9,389 nucleotides of DNA. It comes from Planctomycetota bacterium (lineage in GTDB: Bacteria > Planctomycetota > UBA1135 > UBA2386). Of the stretch, positions 1 to 5,716 are shown piece after piece. A program made the position numbers and the translations under genes. The notes under the pieces were generated by a model. The model was not told the origin of the DNA, made no database searches, and worked only from the letters and a program-made list of their open reading frames with translations. How positions within the stretch are numbered: position 1 is the first letter of the stretch; every line of letters starts with the position of its first letter. The DNA lies in NCBI GenBank assembly GCA_020425885.1, contig JAGQRA010000526.1, positions 1-9,389 on the forward strand. The letters run 5' to 3'.

Positions 1-1075
1 CGACCAGTTCGGGATCCTCGCCGGGTCGGGCCGTGACCATGTCGGCCGGGTCCTTGATGCCTTGACCGGCGTCACTCATCACCACCATGCGCACCCGGAT
101 CCGGCTGTTGACGAGCTCGCGCATCGCCCGTTCGGCGGCGGTTCGGCCGGCACGGTCACCGTCGAACATGAGCACGATGCCTTCGCTGGCATAGCGCTCG
201 ATCAGTCGCACGTGCTCGGCCGTGAACGCCGTGCCGAGCGACGCCACGGCTCCCTCGAAACCGGCCGCATGACAGGCGATGACGTCGGTGTAGCCTTCCA
301 TCACGAGCAGCTGGCGAACGCCGGCTCGCTTGCTGTGATGCAGGCCGAACAGCAGCCGGCGCTTGTTGAAGAACGGCGACTCGGGTGAGTTCAGGTACTT
401 CGGCGGCGTGTAGTCACCGACCGACTCTGCCTCCGGACTACCGGGCAAGAGCCGGCCGCCGAACGCGACGACGCGCCCGCGTTCATCATGGATCGGGAAC
501 ATCACGCGCCCGGCGAACGCCTCGCGACCCGAGCGCAACAGCCCGGCGGCCTCGAGGATGTCGGCCGGCAACTTGCGCTCGCCGGCGAAGCGCTGCAGGG
601 CGCCGCTCGGCGGGTGGTAACCCAGAGTCCAGGGCAGGATCGCATCTTCGAGCCCACGGCTCACCAGGTACTCGCGCGCGCGCTGCCCGCGCGGCAGATC
701 GAGCTGCGCGCGGAAGAAGCCGGCGACCTCACCGAGCACGCGGTAAGGGTCCGGGCCTTGCCGGCGCTCGCGCTTCTGGAAGATGCCCTCGATCGCGATT
801 CCGGCCCGTTCGGCCAGGATCTCCACCGCCTCGCGGAACGACACCCCATCGCGTTCCATGAGCCAGTTGAATACGTCACCGCTCTTGCCACAACCGAAGC
901 AATGGTAGAACTGACTCTCGCGACTGACCGAGAACGACGGAGTGTTCTCGGCATGGAACGGGCAGAGCGCCAACAGATTGCGCCCCCGAGGCTTGAGCGG
1001 CATGTAGCTCTCGATCAGAGCCACCAGATCGGTGGCTTCCTTGATCCGCAGCTTGGCTTCCTCGAAGCGATCCAT
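1..1075 (-). CDS. dnaG: DNA primase DnaG, N-terminal part (runs off the left edge)
   Basis: DnaG makes the short RNA primers used at the replication fork and works with the replicative helicase. The frame is open for 358 codons from an ATG at 1075-1073 to the window edge, so the C-terminal helicase-interacting domain is not visible. A CHC2 zinc-binding domain comes first (about residues 1-100), with ligands C38, H41, C59 and C62. The TOPRIM-containing catalytic core follows. The conserved YLNSPE segment is at 227-232, the TOPRIM glutamate is E260 in EGYTDVIA, and the metal-binding pair is D305 and D307 in FDGDRAG. These line up with the known catalytic residues of the family. No Shine-Dalgarno sequence precedes the ATG; the start is chosen because the protein then begins at the usual distance from the zinc finger. 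The neighbour upstream is rsmA, after a 373-bp gap holding a promoter and a terminator-like hairpin. Neither rpsU nor rpoD, common dnaG partners elsewhere, is present here. Confidence 0.96.
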   Translation of the reverse strand, partial: MDRFEEAKLRIKEATDLVALIESYMPLKPRGRNLLALCPFHAENTPSFSVSRESQFYHCFGCGKSGDVFNWLMERDGVSFREAVEILAERAGIAIEGIFQKRERRQGPDPYRVLGEVAGFFRAQLDLPRGQRAREYLVSRGLEDAILPWTLGYHPPSGALQRFAGERKLPADILEAAGLLRSGREAFAGRVMFPIHDERGRVVAFGGRLLPGSPEAESVGDYTPPKYLNSPESPFFNKRRLLFGLHHSKRAGVRQLLVMEGYTDVIACHAAGFEGAVASLGTAFTAEHVRLIERYASEGIVLMFDGDRAGRTAAERAMRELVNSRIRVRMVVMSDAGQGIKDPADMVTARPGEDPELV

Positions 1076-1130
1076 CGGGTTTGGGTGGCAGGGGCAGACA
1101 GCAAAGACAGCGCACTACACGGCAGGGCGC

Positions 1131-1178
1131 AAAAAGCCCGTGGGATCGTGCTCTGAAGTCTATCCCAGTCAAGGGCTT
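1131..1178 (-). terminator. Hairpin plus T tract upstream of dnaG (terminator or attenuator)
   Basis: Read on the minus strand, AAGCCC (1178-1173) pairs with GGGCTT (1139-1134). Inside it GGGAT (1166-1162) pairs with ATCCC (1146-1142) around a 15-nt loop, with an asymmetric internal loop between the two stems. Five Ts (1135-1131) follow, two of which also serve in the outer stem. It lies about 55 bp before the dnaG start, so it would either end a short upstream transcript or act as a partial stop within a dnaG leader. The internal loop and short T run make it a moderate rather than strong terminator. Confidence 0.4.
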
Positions 1179-1342
1179 GCCGGAGCGGGTCAAAACTGAT
1201 CACCGCCCGGCCCCCTGACCAGGACCGGTGTTTCCTCAAACCAGCTCACCGCCCTGTTGGCTGGCGCCCATGCCGAGGCCCAACCGCGTCCGGGTAGATA
1301 CGTTCGTGTGTCCCGGGGCCGCTGCGAGTTGTGGAACCCCGC

Positions 1343-1370
1343 TTTGTAGCATGATGTTGGTTCGAGTCAA
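1343..1370 (-). promoter_or_regulatory. Candidate sigma70-type promoter reading toward dnaG
   Basis: On the minus strand a -35 box TTGACT (1370-1365, five of six consensus bases) is followed after 16 bp by TACAAA (1348-1343, four of six). The TG at 1351-1350 sits one base before the -10 box, giving an extended -10. Transcription would start near 1336, about 260 bp upstream of the dnaG ATG. A second TTGACT lies at 1172-1167 but has no acceptable -10 box at 16-18 bp. This is a consensus match only, in an organism whose promoters are not characterised here. Confidence 0.45.
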
Positions 1371-1448
1371 GGGCGCTGATCCATGGCGAACACGGGCTCT
1401 CGACGTTCCGAGCCGACGCGGTCTCGAGCCTCGACTCGGACCTCCGCA

Positions 1449-2327
1449 TCACGCCTGCATTGCCTGCCACCAACCAGCGATCACATCGACCCCGTGCTCC
1501 TCGGCCCGGGTGGCCAGCAGGTCGGGCGCCAGCTCCGGAACCGGCCGATCGATCGCCGCCGCGGCGCGCACCAGGGTCGAGCGCAGCACCTTGCGCCGCT
1601 GCTGGAACAGGGTGCGGACGAAGCTCGCGAACTCACGCCGCGACGCCTCCGACATCAGCCCCGGCAAAGCGTCGGGCCGCCGCTCGAGGAGCACCACCGA
1701 AGACATCACCTTGGGTCGTGGCCGGAACACCTGCGGCGGGACATCGCGCAACACGGCAGCTGTGAAGAGGGACTGGACCACAACCGTGAGCCCGCCGAAG
1801 TCGGCCCCGCCGGCGGGTGCGGCGATGCGTTGCGCCAGTTCCTTCTGCACGAGCAGCAAGGCCCGCTCGGGCAAGACCGGCAAGGCTGCGACCTCGGCGA
1901 GCAGCGGCCCCGAGATCGAGTACGGCAGGTTGGCGACCAACAGCCCGCGGCCGCCGCGGCCCGGGGCATCCCGGAGTGCTGCTCCGATCGCCGGGGCCAG
2001 CGATCGCCCGGGTCCGGACATGGCATCGGTCAGCAGCAGTTCGACGTGGTCACAACCAGCCAGTTCGCGCCTCGCGATCTCGAGCAATCTGGGCTCGATC
2101 TCGATGCCGATGACATGGCCGGCTACCGCGGCCAGCTCACGCGTCAGGAATCCGAGACCGACCCCGATCTCGACGACCGTGTCCGTCGACCCGGCCCCCG
2201 ACTGCTCGGCGAGCCAGCGATGCATGGACGGATCCAGCAGGAAGTTCTGACCTCTGGAGGTGCTCGGCCGAAAGCCGGCCGCCGCCATCGCGGCCAGATA
2301 GTGCGTGAACGGGGTCCGCTGCTTCAC
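1449..2327 (-). CDS. rsmA: 16S rRNA (adenine1518/1519-N6)-dimethyltransferase RsmA (KsgA)
   Basis: RsmA transfers four methyl groups from S-adenosylmethionine to two adjacent adenines in the 3'-terminal hairpin of 16S rRNA and acts as a late checkpoint in small-subunit assembly. The 292-residue protein has every hallmark in order: GQNFL (26-30), the SAM-binding EIGVGLGFLT (53-62), acidic residues E76/E78 for the ribose, D101, the catalytic NLPY motif (133-136), FRPRPKV (201-207) and LFQQRRK (240-246). About 30 residues separate D101 from NLPY, longer than in E. coli and similar to what I recall from planctomycetes. The start is GTG at 2327-2325, supported by a GAGGT ribosome binding site (2339-2335) 7 bp upstream; an in-frame ATG at residue 14 is a less likely alternative. 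It begins 3 bp after the stop of the SUMF1-fold gene, so the two are probably co-transcribed, and the binding site overlaps the end of that gene. Confidence 0.96.
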   Translation of the reverse strand: MKQRTPFTHYLAAMAAAGFRPSTSRGQNFLLDPSMHRWLAEQSGAGSTDTVVEIGVGLGFLTRELAAVAGHVIGIEIEPRLLEIARRELAGCDHVELLLTDAMSGPGRSLAPAIGAALRDAPGRGGRGLLVANLPYSISGPLLAEVAALPVLPERALLLVQKELAQRIAAPAGGADFGGLTVVVQSLFTAAVLRDVPPQVFRPRPKVMSSVVLLERRPDALPGLMSEASRREFASFVRTLFQQRRKVLRSTLVRAAAAIDRPVPELAPDLLATRAEEHGVDVIAGWWQAMQA

Positions 2328-2330
2328 GCC

Positions 2331-3392
2331 TCAGACCTCGAGCCGCTGCCGCAGCCAGCTCGCCAATGGCCGGTCGAGTTCCTGCCTCGTCAGGCCACGA
2401 ATGGCAGCCGGCCATGCCGCGCGCAACACGCGAAGGTGGCCCGAACGCGCCAGGAACCGGCGCAGTTGCTCCTGATCGCTGCTGCCAGGCCAGACGTCGG
2501 CCAGGATCATGGCGCGCAGCAACTCGACAGGCGTCGTGAACAACCGCGCTCCGGTGCGCAGGCGACGGTCCCCTGCCGGAACGTTCTCGATCAGGTTCTC
2601 CATGTTGCTCTGGAAGTTGGCACCGACGACCTCGCGCTCGGTTTCCGCCGATCGCGCCATCACGACGGCCAGGGGCGGAGCCAGGCCTGGCACGGGCTGC
2701 CAGATCGAAAGGCCGGCGGCGCGGAGGACATCCAGACGGCCGGTGGCAAAGGGGATCGGCAGCGACAAGGGATGATCGGGGTCTTCGAACTCGAACCACG
2801 AGTTCGGCACGGTCTCGGTCCACTCGCTGACGTTGCCGACGAAGTCGTAGGGTTGATCCTGCAGCCGCCGGCCGGATTCGAAGGTGCCGACCAGGGTCGG
2901 CTGGCCGAGACCGAGCTCGCCGGTGTTCGCGCAGGTCGCGTCGACCTTGTTACCCCAGGGGTAGCGGATCGTGCCGCCGCCTTTGACGGCGGCCATCCAC
3001 TCGTCGCGATCGGGCAATCTCGCGAACCGCCAATGCGCGAACGCACGCGCCTGGATCAGGCTCACGCAGCCGACGGGGAGGGCGGGGTCGCCATCGGTAG
3101 TGGCCAGTTCGGCATCGACTTCAGCCCCTGCTTTGCTGGCGACGAACTCGACCCAATCGCCGCGCGTCACCTCGAAGCGGTCGACGAACAGGATCCGCGG
3201 TGGCCCCCCGGCGATCGCTGGCGGCAACTCCATGAGCACGAAGTCACGCAGCGATCCGAAGCGACCGGCGCGCACGAGCGGCGTGCCCGTGACGTCCGAT
3301 GGCGCACAGGCCGCCACGCTCAGCGCCACGACTGCAACGACACCGAGCCGCGCCCGGCACGTGCCCGCTGCAGCCTGAGCGCGATCAGCCAT
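2331..3392 (-). CDS. SUMF1/FGE-fold lipoprotein, probably not a formylglycine enzyme
   Basis: This 353-residue protein starts at the ATG at 3392-3390. That start gives a short basic stretch, a hydrophobic segment (about 16-28) and a lipobox ending at C29 (VAAC), so it is likely exported and lipid-anchored. The open frame extends further upstream, but that part overlaps the OmpA-like gene and lacks protein-like character. Residues about 68-286 match the SUMF1 (formylglycine-generating enzyme-like) fold: DRFEVTRGDWVEF (71-83), RLPDRDEW (125-132), YPWGNK (144-149), DFVGNVSEW (183-191), VVGANFQS (255-262) and RTGARL (279-284). Of the post-lipobox cysteines (C29, C109, C154), none lies in the C-terminal stretch where the active-site cysteine pair of true sulfatase-activating enzymes sits, and no sulfatase is nearby. 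A binding or structural role is more likely than catalysis. The last 67 residues (287-353) are a helical-looking, arginine- and leucine-rich extension I do not recognise. It overlaps the upstream OmpA-like gene by 8 bp, implying coupled translation. Confidence 0.85.
   Translation of the reverse strand: MADRAQAAAGTCRARLGVVAVVALSVAACAPSDVTGTPLVRAGRFGSLRDFVLMELPPAIAGGPPRILFVDRFEVTRGDWVEFVASKAGAEVDAELATTDGDPALPVGCVSLIQARAFAHWRFARLPDRDEWMAAVKGGGTIRYPWGNKVDATCANTGELGLGQPTLVGTFESGRRLQDQPYDFVGNVSEWTETVPNSWFEFEDPDHPLSLPIPFATGRLDVLRAAGLSIWQPVPGLAPPLAVVMARSAETEREVVGANFQSNMENLIENVPAGDRRLRTGARLFTTPVELLRAMILADVWPGSSDQEQLRRFLARSGHLRVLRAAWPAAIRGLTRQELDRPLASWLRQRLEV
2335..2339 (-). promoter_or_regulatory. Ribosome binding site deciding the rsmA GTG start
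   Basis: GAGGT on the minus strand, 7 bases before the GTG at 2327. It lies in the last codons of the upstream SUMF1-fold gene and selects the GTG over the ATG 13 codons further in. Confidence 0.65.
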
Positions 3393-4065
3393 CCAGGAGC
3401 AGGATCTCGACGCGCCGATTCTTCTGCCGCGCCGCGTCATCCGTTCCCTCGACCGCCGGTCGGTACTCGCCATAGCCAGCGGCGCTGATGCGAGAACCCT
3501 CGAGACCACCGGTCTGGATCAGGTAGTCGGCCACGCTCAGGGCACGCTCGATCGACAGCCGGAGATTGGTGCCCCATTGGCTGCGCGTGATCGGGATGTC
3601 ATCGGTGTGACCCTCGACCCGGATGCGACGGCCGCGCAGGTCGGCGATCAGACCATCGAGTCTCTGCTTGCCGGCCGAGGTCAGGACGTTGCTGCCGGAC
3701 GAGAACAGGACTCCGCCGGCCAACCGGAAGGCATAGCCCTCGCTCGTCTTGACCATCTCGACGTCTGACACGGCGCGTGGCGACCCGGTCCCGTACTTGT
3801 CGAGCAGGTCGGCGATCCGCTTCTTCTGCTCCTCGATCCAGGAGGCATCGGCGGCACGGCTGCCCAGATCCTCGACCTGGGAACGGAGGCGGTCGTTCTC
3901 CAGGGCAAGCTGCTGCTGGTCCTCGAGCATCTGTGCCCGCTCCGCCTGCAGAGCGGCGTTGGCCCCGACCACGCGCCGATGCGCCTCCGGGCTCACGCAA
4001 CCGACGGCGAACAGAGTCAGCGCACCCGCGACGAGAGTACGCGCAATCAGGAAAGTGTGGTTCAT
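3385..4065 (-). CDS. OmpA-family lipoprotein with coiled-coil and peptidoglycan-binding domain
   Basis: The 226-residue protein begins at ATG 4065-4063, which places a signal sequence directly at the N terminus (hydrophobic residues about 5-21) ending in VGC with C23 as probable lipidation site. The frame is open further upstream, but that stretch has no recognisable character. Residues about 30-85 are rich in A, E, Q, L and R and look like a coiled coil. From about 115 to the end lies an OmpA-like domain: the start strand VLFSSGSNVLT, GHTDDIPI with the conserved TD pair, NLRLSIERALSVADYL and a final NRRVEI. The family binds the peptide stem of peptidoglycan non-covalently, so the protein probably tethers a membrane to the cell wall. 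It is not a MotB stator subunit, since it lacks a plug and a transmembrane helix with the ion-carrying aspartate. The stop codon lies within the first codons of the SUMF1-fold lipoprotein gene, so the two likely work together. Confidence 0.9.
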   Translation of the reverse strand: MNHTFLIARTLVAGALTLFAVGCVSPEAHRRVVGANAALQAERAQMLEDQQQLALENDRLRSQVEDLGSRAADASWIEEQKKRIADLLDKYGTGSPRAVSDVEMVKTSEGYAFRLAGGVLFSSGSNVLTSAGKQRLDGLIADLRGRRIRVEGHTDDIPITRSQWGTNLRLSIERALSVADYLIQTGGLEGSRISAAGYGEYRPAVEGTDDAARQKNRRVEILLLDG

Positions 4066-4390
4066 CAGCGAACGCCCCAGGGACCGATGGAGTCGAAGAC
4101 CTTGTTGTCGGGAACGCGCCACAGCCGACCGGAGGCCGGGCGCGAGGCCGTTCGAACGTAGCGAGGCCCGCAGCCAAATGCCACGGGCTACAGCGAGGCC
4201 TGAGCCTGGCGGCGCTGCTACCGCAGCGCAGTAATGGACCGGCCCCGGGTTCGAACGGTGACAGCGCACCGAGAGTCGTACGGGAACGACCCGATGGCGA
4301 GCAGCGCATGGGCGGCTGCTCGGAGCTGCGCTTCCGCGGCGAGTCGACCCAGACGGCACCGCGGCGATGGCAGCTGGCTCGGCGCCCAGT

Positions 4391-4428
4391 GATCGGGATC
4401 GGTGATCGCGATCGGTGATCGCGATCGG
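4391..4428. repeat. Tandem 13-bp repeat with six regularly spaced GATC sites
   Basis: The unit GATCGGTGATCGC occurs at 4397-4409 and 4410-4422, with partial copies before (4391-4396) and after (4423-4428). This places GATC at 4391, 4397, 4404, 4410, 4417 and 4423, alternating 6 and 7 bp apart. The junctions create the palindrome GATCGCGATC (4404-4413 and 4417-4426). It lies about 30 bp past the stop of the HTH-TM gene. Confidence 0.8.
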
Positions 4429-4432
4429 AGGA

Positions 4433-4448
4433 CGCCGCGGCCGCGGCG
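4433..4448. repeat. Perfect 16-bp GC-only palindrome
   Basis: CGCCGCGGCCGCGGCG equals its own reverse complement. It begins 8 bp beyond the stop codon of the HTH-TM gene. With no loop it is a poor hairpin, and no T tract follows. It may contribute to mRNA 3'-end structure or bind a dimeric protein; it may also be a chance product of high GC. Confidence 0.6.
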
Positions 4449-4456
4449 ATGGCGTG

Positions 4457-4954
4457 CTACTTCGTGGCCCAGGCCGAGGTCAGCGAGTTGTCCGCCGGGT
4501 CGGCCTCCTGCACGATGCTGTAGCTGATCGCGAATCCCCAGATGCTGACGATGAGCCCGAGGATGGCAAACGCCGTGACCCAGCCCGGCTCCTTCTCGGC
4601 GGGAGCTGCCGCCGCCATCGCCACCGGAGCGCTGCGCCCGGCGCGGGCGGCGCCGCGACGGGGCCGCTCGGGAATGACGACGTCGTCATCGTCGGCCAGG
4701 AGCGTGTCCTCGTCGGACAGCTGCTCGGTCACCATGCCGGTGTCATCCTCGAGAGAATCGGCGAACGACAGTTCGCTCTCGCCGTCCGCCTTGGAGACGA
4801 GGGCGTCGACGTCTTCGGCGCGGAACTTCATCGAATCGCCGTCGCGGAAGGCGCGGATCTCGCCTTCGGAAACGAGCTTCTTCAGTTCCTCACTGCGCAT
4901 CTTGAGTTCGCGCAGGGCCTTCTCGAATGAAACGAAATCGTCGCTCTTGGACAC
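4457..4954 (-). CDS. Small helix-turn-helix protein with C-terminal membrane anchor
   Basis: The 165-residue protein starts at GTG 4954-4952, supported by a GAGGT site 5 bp upstream. Residues about 7-55 resemble the excisionase/MerR-type winged HTH: the first helix ELKMRSEELKKLVSEGEI, then RAFRDGDSMKFRAEDVDAL, the usual wing-to-helix pattern in which such proteins read DNA. A low-complexity acidic linker follows (about 58-93, many D and E, including a run of four D), then a short basic, alanine-rich patch (98-118), and one predicted transmembrane helix at about 125-146. A short polar tail ends the protein. If the HTH is cytoplasmic, the tail faces the periplasm. Similar proteins occur, as I recall, in planctomycetes, without a known function. 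The HTH may serve protein or nucleic-acid binding rather than transcription control. Gaps of more than 170 bp on each side suggest its own transcript. Confidence 0.82.
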   Translation of the reverse strand: MSKSDDFVSFEKALRELKMRSEELKKLVSEGEIRAFRDGDSMKFRAEDVDALVSKADGESELSFADSLEDDTGMVTEQLSDEDTLLADDDDVVIPERPRRGAARAGRSAPVAMAAAAPAEKEPGWVTAFAILGLIVSIWGFAISYSIVQEADPADNSLTSAWATK

Positions 4955-4959
4955 GGACT

Positions 4960-4964
4960 ACCTC
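4960..4964 (-). promoter_or_regulatory. Ribosome binding site for the HTH-TM gene
   Basis: GAGGT on the minus strand, 5 bases before the GTG start at 4954. It fixes this GTG as the start, since no in-frame ATG lies close by. Confidence 0.6.
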
Positions 4965-5076
4965 ACAGCGGTTCTGGGGATACCCAGAAGAGGATCAGGG
5001 GAGAGGGAATCAAAGGGGAGAGCCCGACCTGGCGCCAAGCGAGGCGCGATCGAGGCTCGATAGCTTACCGCGAGAT

Positions 5077-5120
5077 CCGGGTTTGGGTAGCCTCTTGTCA
5101 GGAAGAGCCAGCCCACCCGG
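5077..5120 (-). terminator. Strong hairpin after the 5128-5628 gene, without T tract
   Basis: On the minus strand, CCGGGTGGG (5120-5112) pairs with the segment CCCAAACCCGG (5087-5077), leaving two bulged As, and CTCTT (5107-5103) pairs with AAGAG (5096-5092) around a 6-nt loop; a 4-nt internal loop separates the stems. It begins 7 bp past the stop codon at 5128. No run of Ts follows, so it could be a Rho-independent terminator of weak type, a barrier to 3' exonucleases, or both. Confidence 0.4.
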
Positions 5121-5127
5121 GCCGGCG

Positions 5128-5628
5128 TCAGCGGCGACTGGAGTCGGTCTCGAGCCCGGTCTTGGGCTCGTGTTCCTTGGCACCGCGCTTTTCGAAGATC
5201 GTCTTGAGTCTGGGATAGTCGTACTCGCTGCGATCGTTGTAGCTCTCGATCTGCAGGTCGAGGTCGATCTTGCGCGCCCCGACCAGGACCACCCGGCGCT
5301 GCTCGGTCGAGCCACCACGGGCCTCGTAGACCGCCAACTGACGGCCGACCGTGTCCAGCACGTAGAGCACCGAGGTGCCGACGCCGTAGCTGCCGGTCAC
5401 CGCGACGAAGCCGTTGGCGCTGCCCGAACTGCCGCCGCCCTCGGCGTACACGACCTCGGGCGGTGAGCTGGTCTGCTGACTCGGTTCTGGCGCCGGTGGT
5501 GGCGGATTGATCGCACCGCGGCCCTGGGCATCCAGGGTCGCCGGCGCCAGCAGCGTCAGCCACTGCCCGAGGAGGAAGGTGGCGCCGAAACCGGCGCCGA
5601 GGACGAAAGCGTTCTGCCAGGACTTCAT
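5128..5628 (-). CDS. Membrane-anchored or secreted small protein of unknown function
   Basis: I cannot assign a function. The 166-residue protein starts at ATG 5628-5626. Its first 30 residues are a hydrophobic helix (about 7-29) with a single lysine before it, fitting a signal peptide or an uncleaved anchor; the segment ALDAQ-like LDAQG (32-36) could be a cleavage region. A proline-, serine- and glycine-rich linker (about 37-72) follows. The compact domain, about 73-148, starts with NGFVAVTGSYGVGTSVLYVLD, continues with LAVYEARGG and VVLVGARKIDLDLQIESYND, and ends in a helix with LKTIFEKRG; the alternating hydrophobic pattern suggests beta strands. I recall similar short proteins with the VYEARGG and ARKIDLDLQIESYND segments from planctomycetes. 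The charged tail (149-166) looks disordered. The hydrolase gene ends 88 bp upstream on the same strand, so co-transcription is possible; a TACACT that could be a -10 box lies between them, without a good -35. Confidence 0.8.
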   Translation of the reverse strand: MKSWQNAFVLGAGFGATFLLGQWLTLLAPATLDAQGRGAINPPPPAPEPSQQTSSPPEVVYAEGGGSSGSANGFVAVTGSYGVGTSVLYVLDTVGRQLAVYEARGGSTEQRRVVLVGARKIDLDLQIESYNDRSEYDYPRLKTIFEKRGAKEHEPKTGLETDSSRR

Positions 5629-5716
5629 GTCGTATCCGGGATGAGCCGGGGAGATCCAGGAGGGCGGCGCAGTGTAGCGGACGGCACCCTCAAATGGTGA
5701 AAGAGACGTGGGCCGA

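Larger units (their letters stand above)
1076..1448. other. Long intergenic region between rsmA and dnaG
   Basis: No convincing gene lies in these 373 bases; the short frames crossing it have no recognisable composition or motif. Going in the direction of dnaG transcription (minus strand), it holds a 6-bp inverted repeat just after the rsmA stop (TCCGAG 1407-1412 with CTCGGA 1435-1440, no T tract), then a sigma70-like promoter (1343-1370), about 170 bp of unassigned sequence, and a hairpin followed by five Ts (1131-1178). The last 55 bases before the dnaG ATG contain no ribosome binding site. The region is either a long dnaG leader with an attenuator or a short independent RNA gene of about 200 nt. 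Confidence 0.7.
4066..4456. other. Repeat-rich intergenic region upstream of the OmpA-like gene
   Basis: There is no gene I can support in these 391 bases. The minus-strand frame of the OmpA-like gene stays open across most of it but encodes arginine/alanine/serine-rich sequence without domains. What it does hold: a 16-bp palindrome (4433-4448), six GATC sites in a 13-bp tandem pattern (4391-4428), a 13-bp direct repeat CCGCGGCGATGGC at 4359-4371 and 4441-4453 flanking these, three copies of GCGAGGCC (4142-4149, 4161-4168, 4193-4200), and GTTCGAACG twice (4150-4158, 4249-4257). I could not find a convincing -35/-10 pair or a ribosome binding site for the OmpA-like gene. Confidence 0.65.

Noticed and set aside
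1167..1172. Second TTGACT as a dnaG -35 box
   Set aside because: The hexamers 16-18 bp downstream match the -10 consensus poorly, and the site lies in the internal loop of the hairpin.
1228..1245. GAGGAAA on the minus strand, reminiscent of a conserved RNase P RNA segment
   Set aside because: The surrounding bases do not continue the conserved segment, no matching second conserved region was found, and the gap is too short for a complete RNase P RNA gene.
1308..1383. tRNA-like 3' end on the plus strand (GGTTCGAGTC followed by CCA at 1380-1382)
   Set aside because: The T stem has two mismatches in five pairs, and the bases upstream cannot form an acceptor stem or a normal anticodon arm.
1383..3488. 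Plus-strand open frame of 701 codons
   Set aside because: It lies antisense to rsmA and the SUMF1-fold gene, both of which have clear motifs. The product is rich in R, G, Q and H without domains, as expected for a mirrored frame in GC-rich DNA.
4150..4257. GTTCGAACG at 4150-4158 and 4249-4257, considered as T-arm remnants
   Set aside because: Neither has paired flanks for a T stem. They are short palindromes and may be chance.
4066..4359. 98-codon N-terminal extension of the OmpA-like frame
   Set aside because: It would bury the lipoprotein signal at 4065 in mid-protein and has no domain-like sequence; the ATG at 4065 gives a clean signal peptide.
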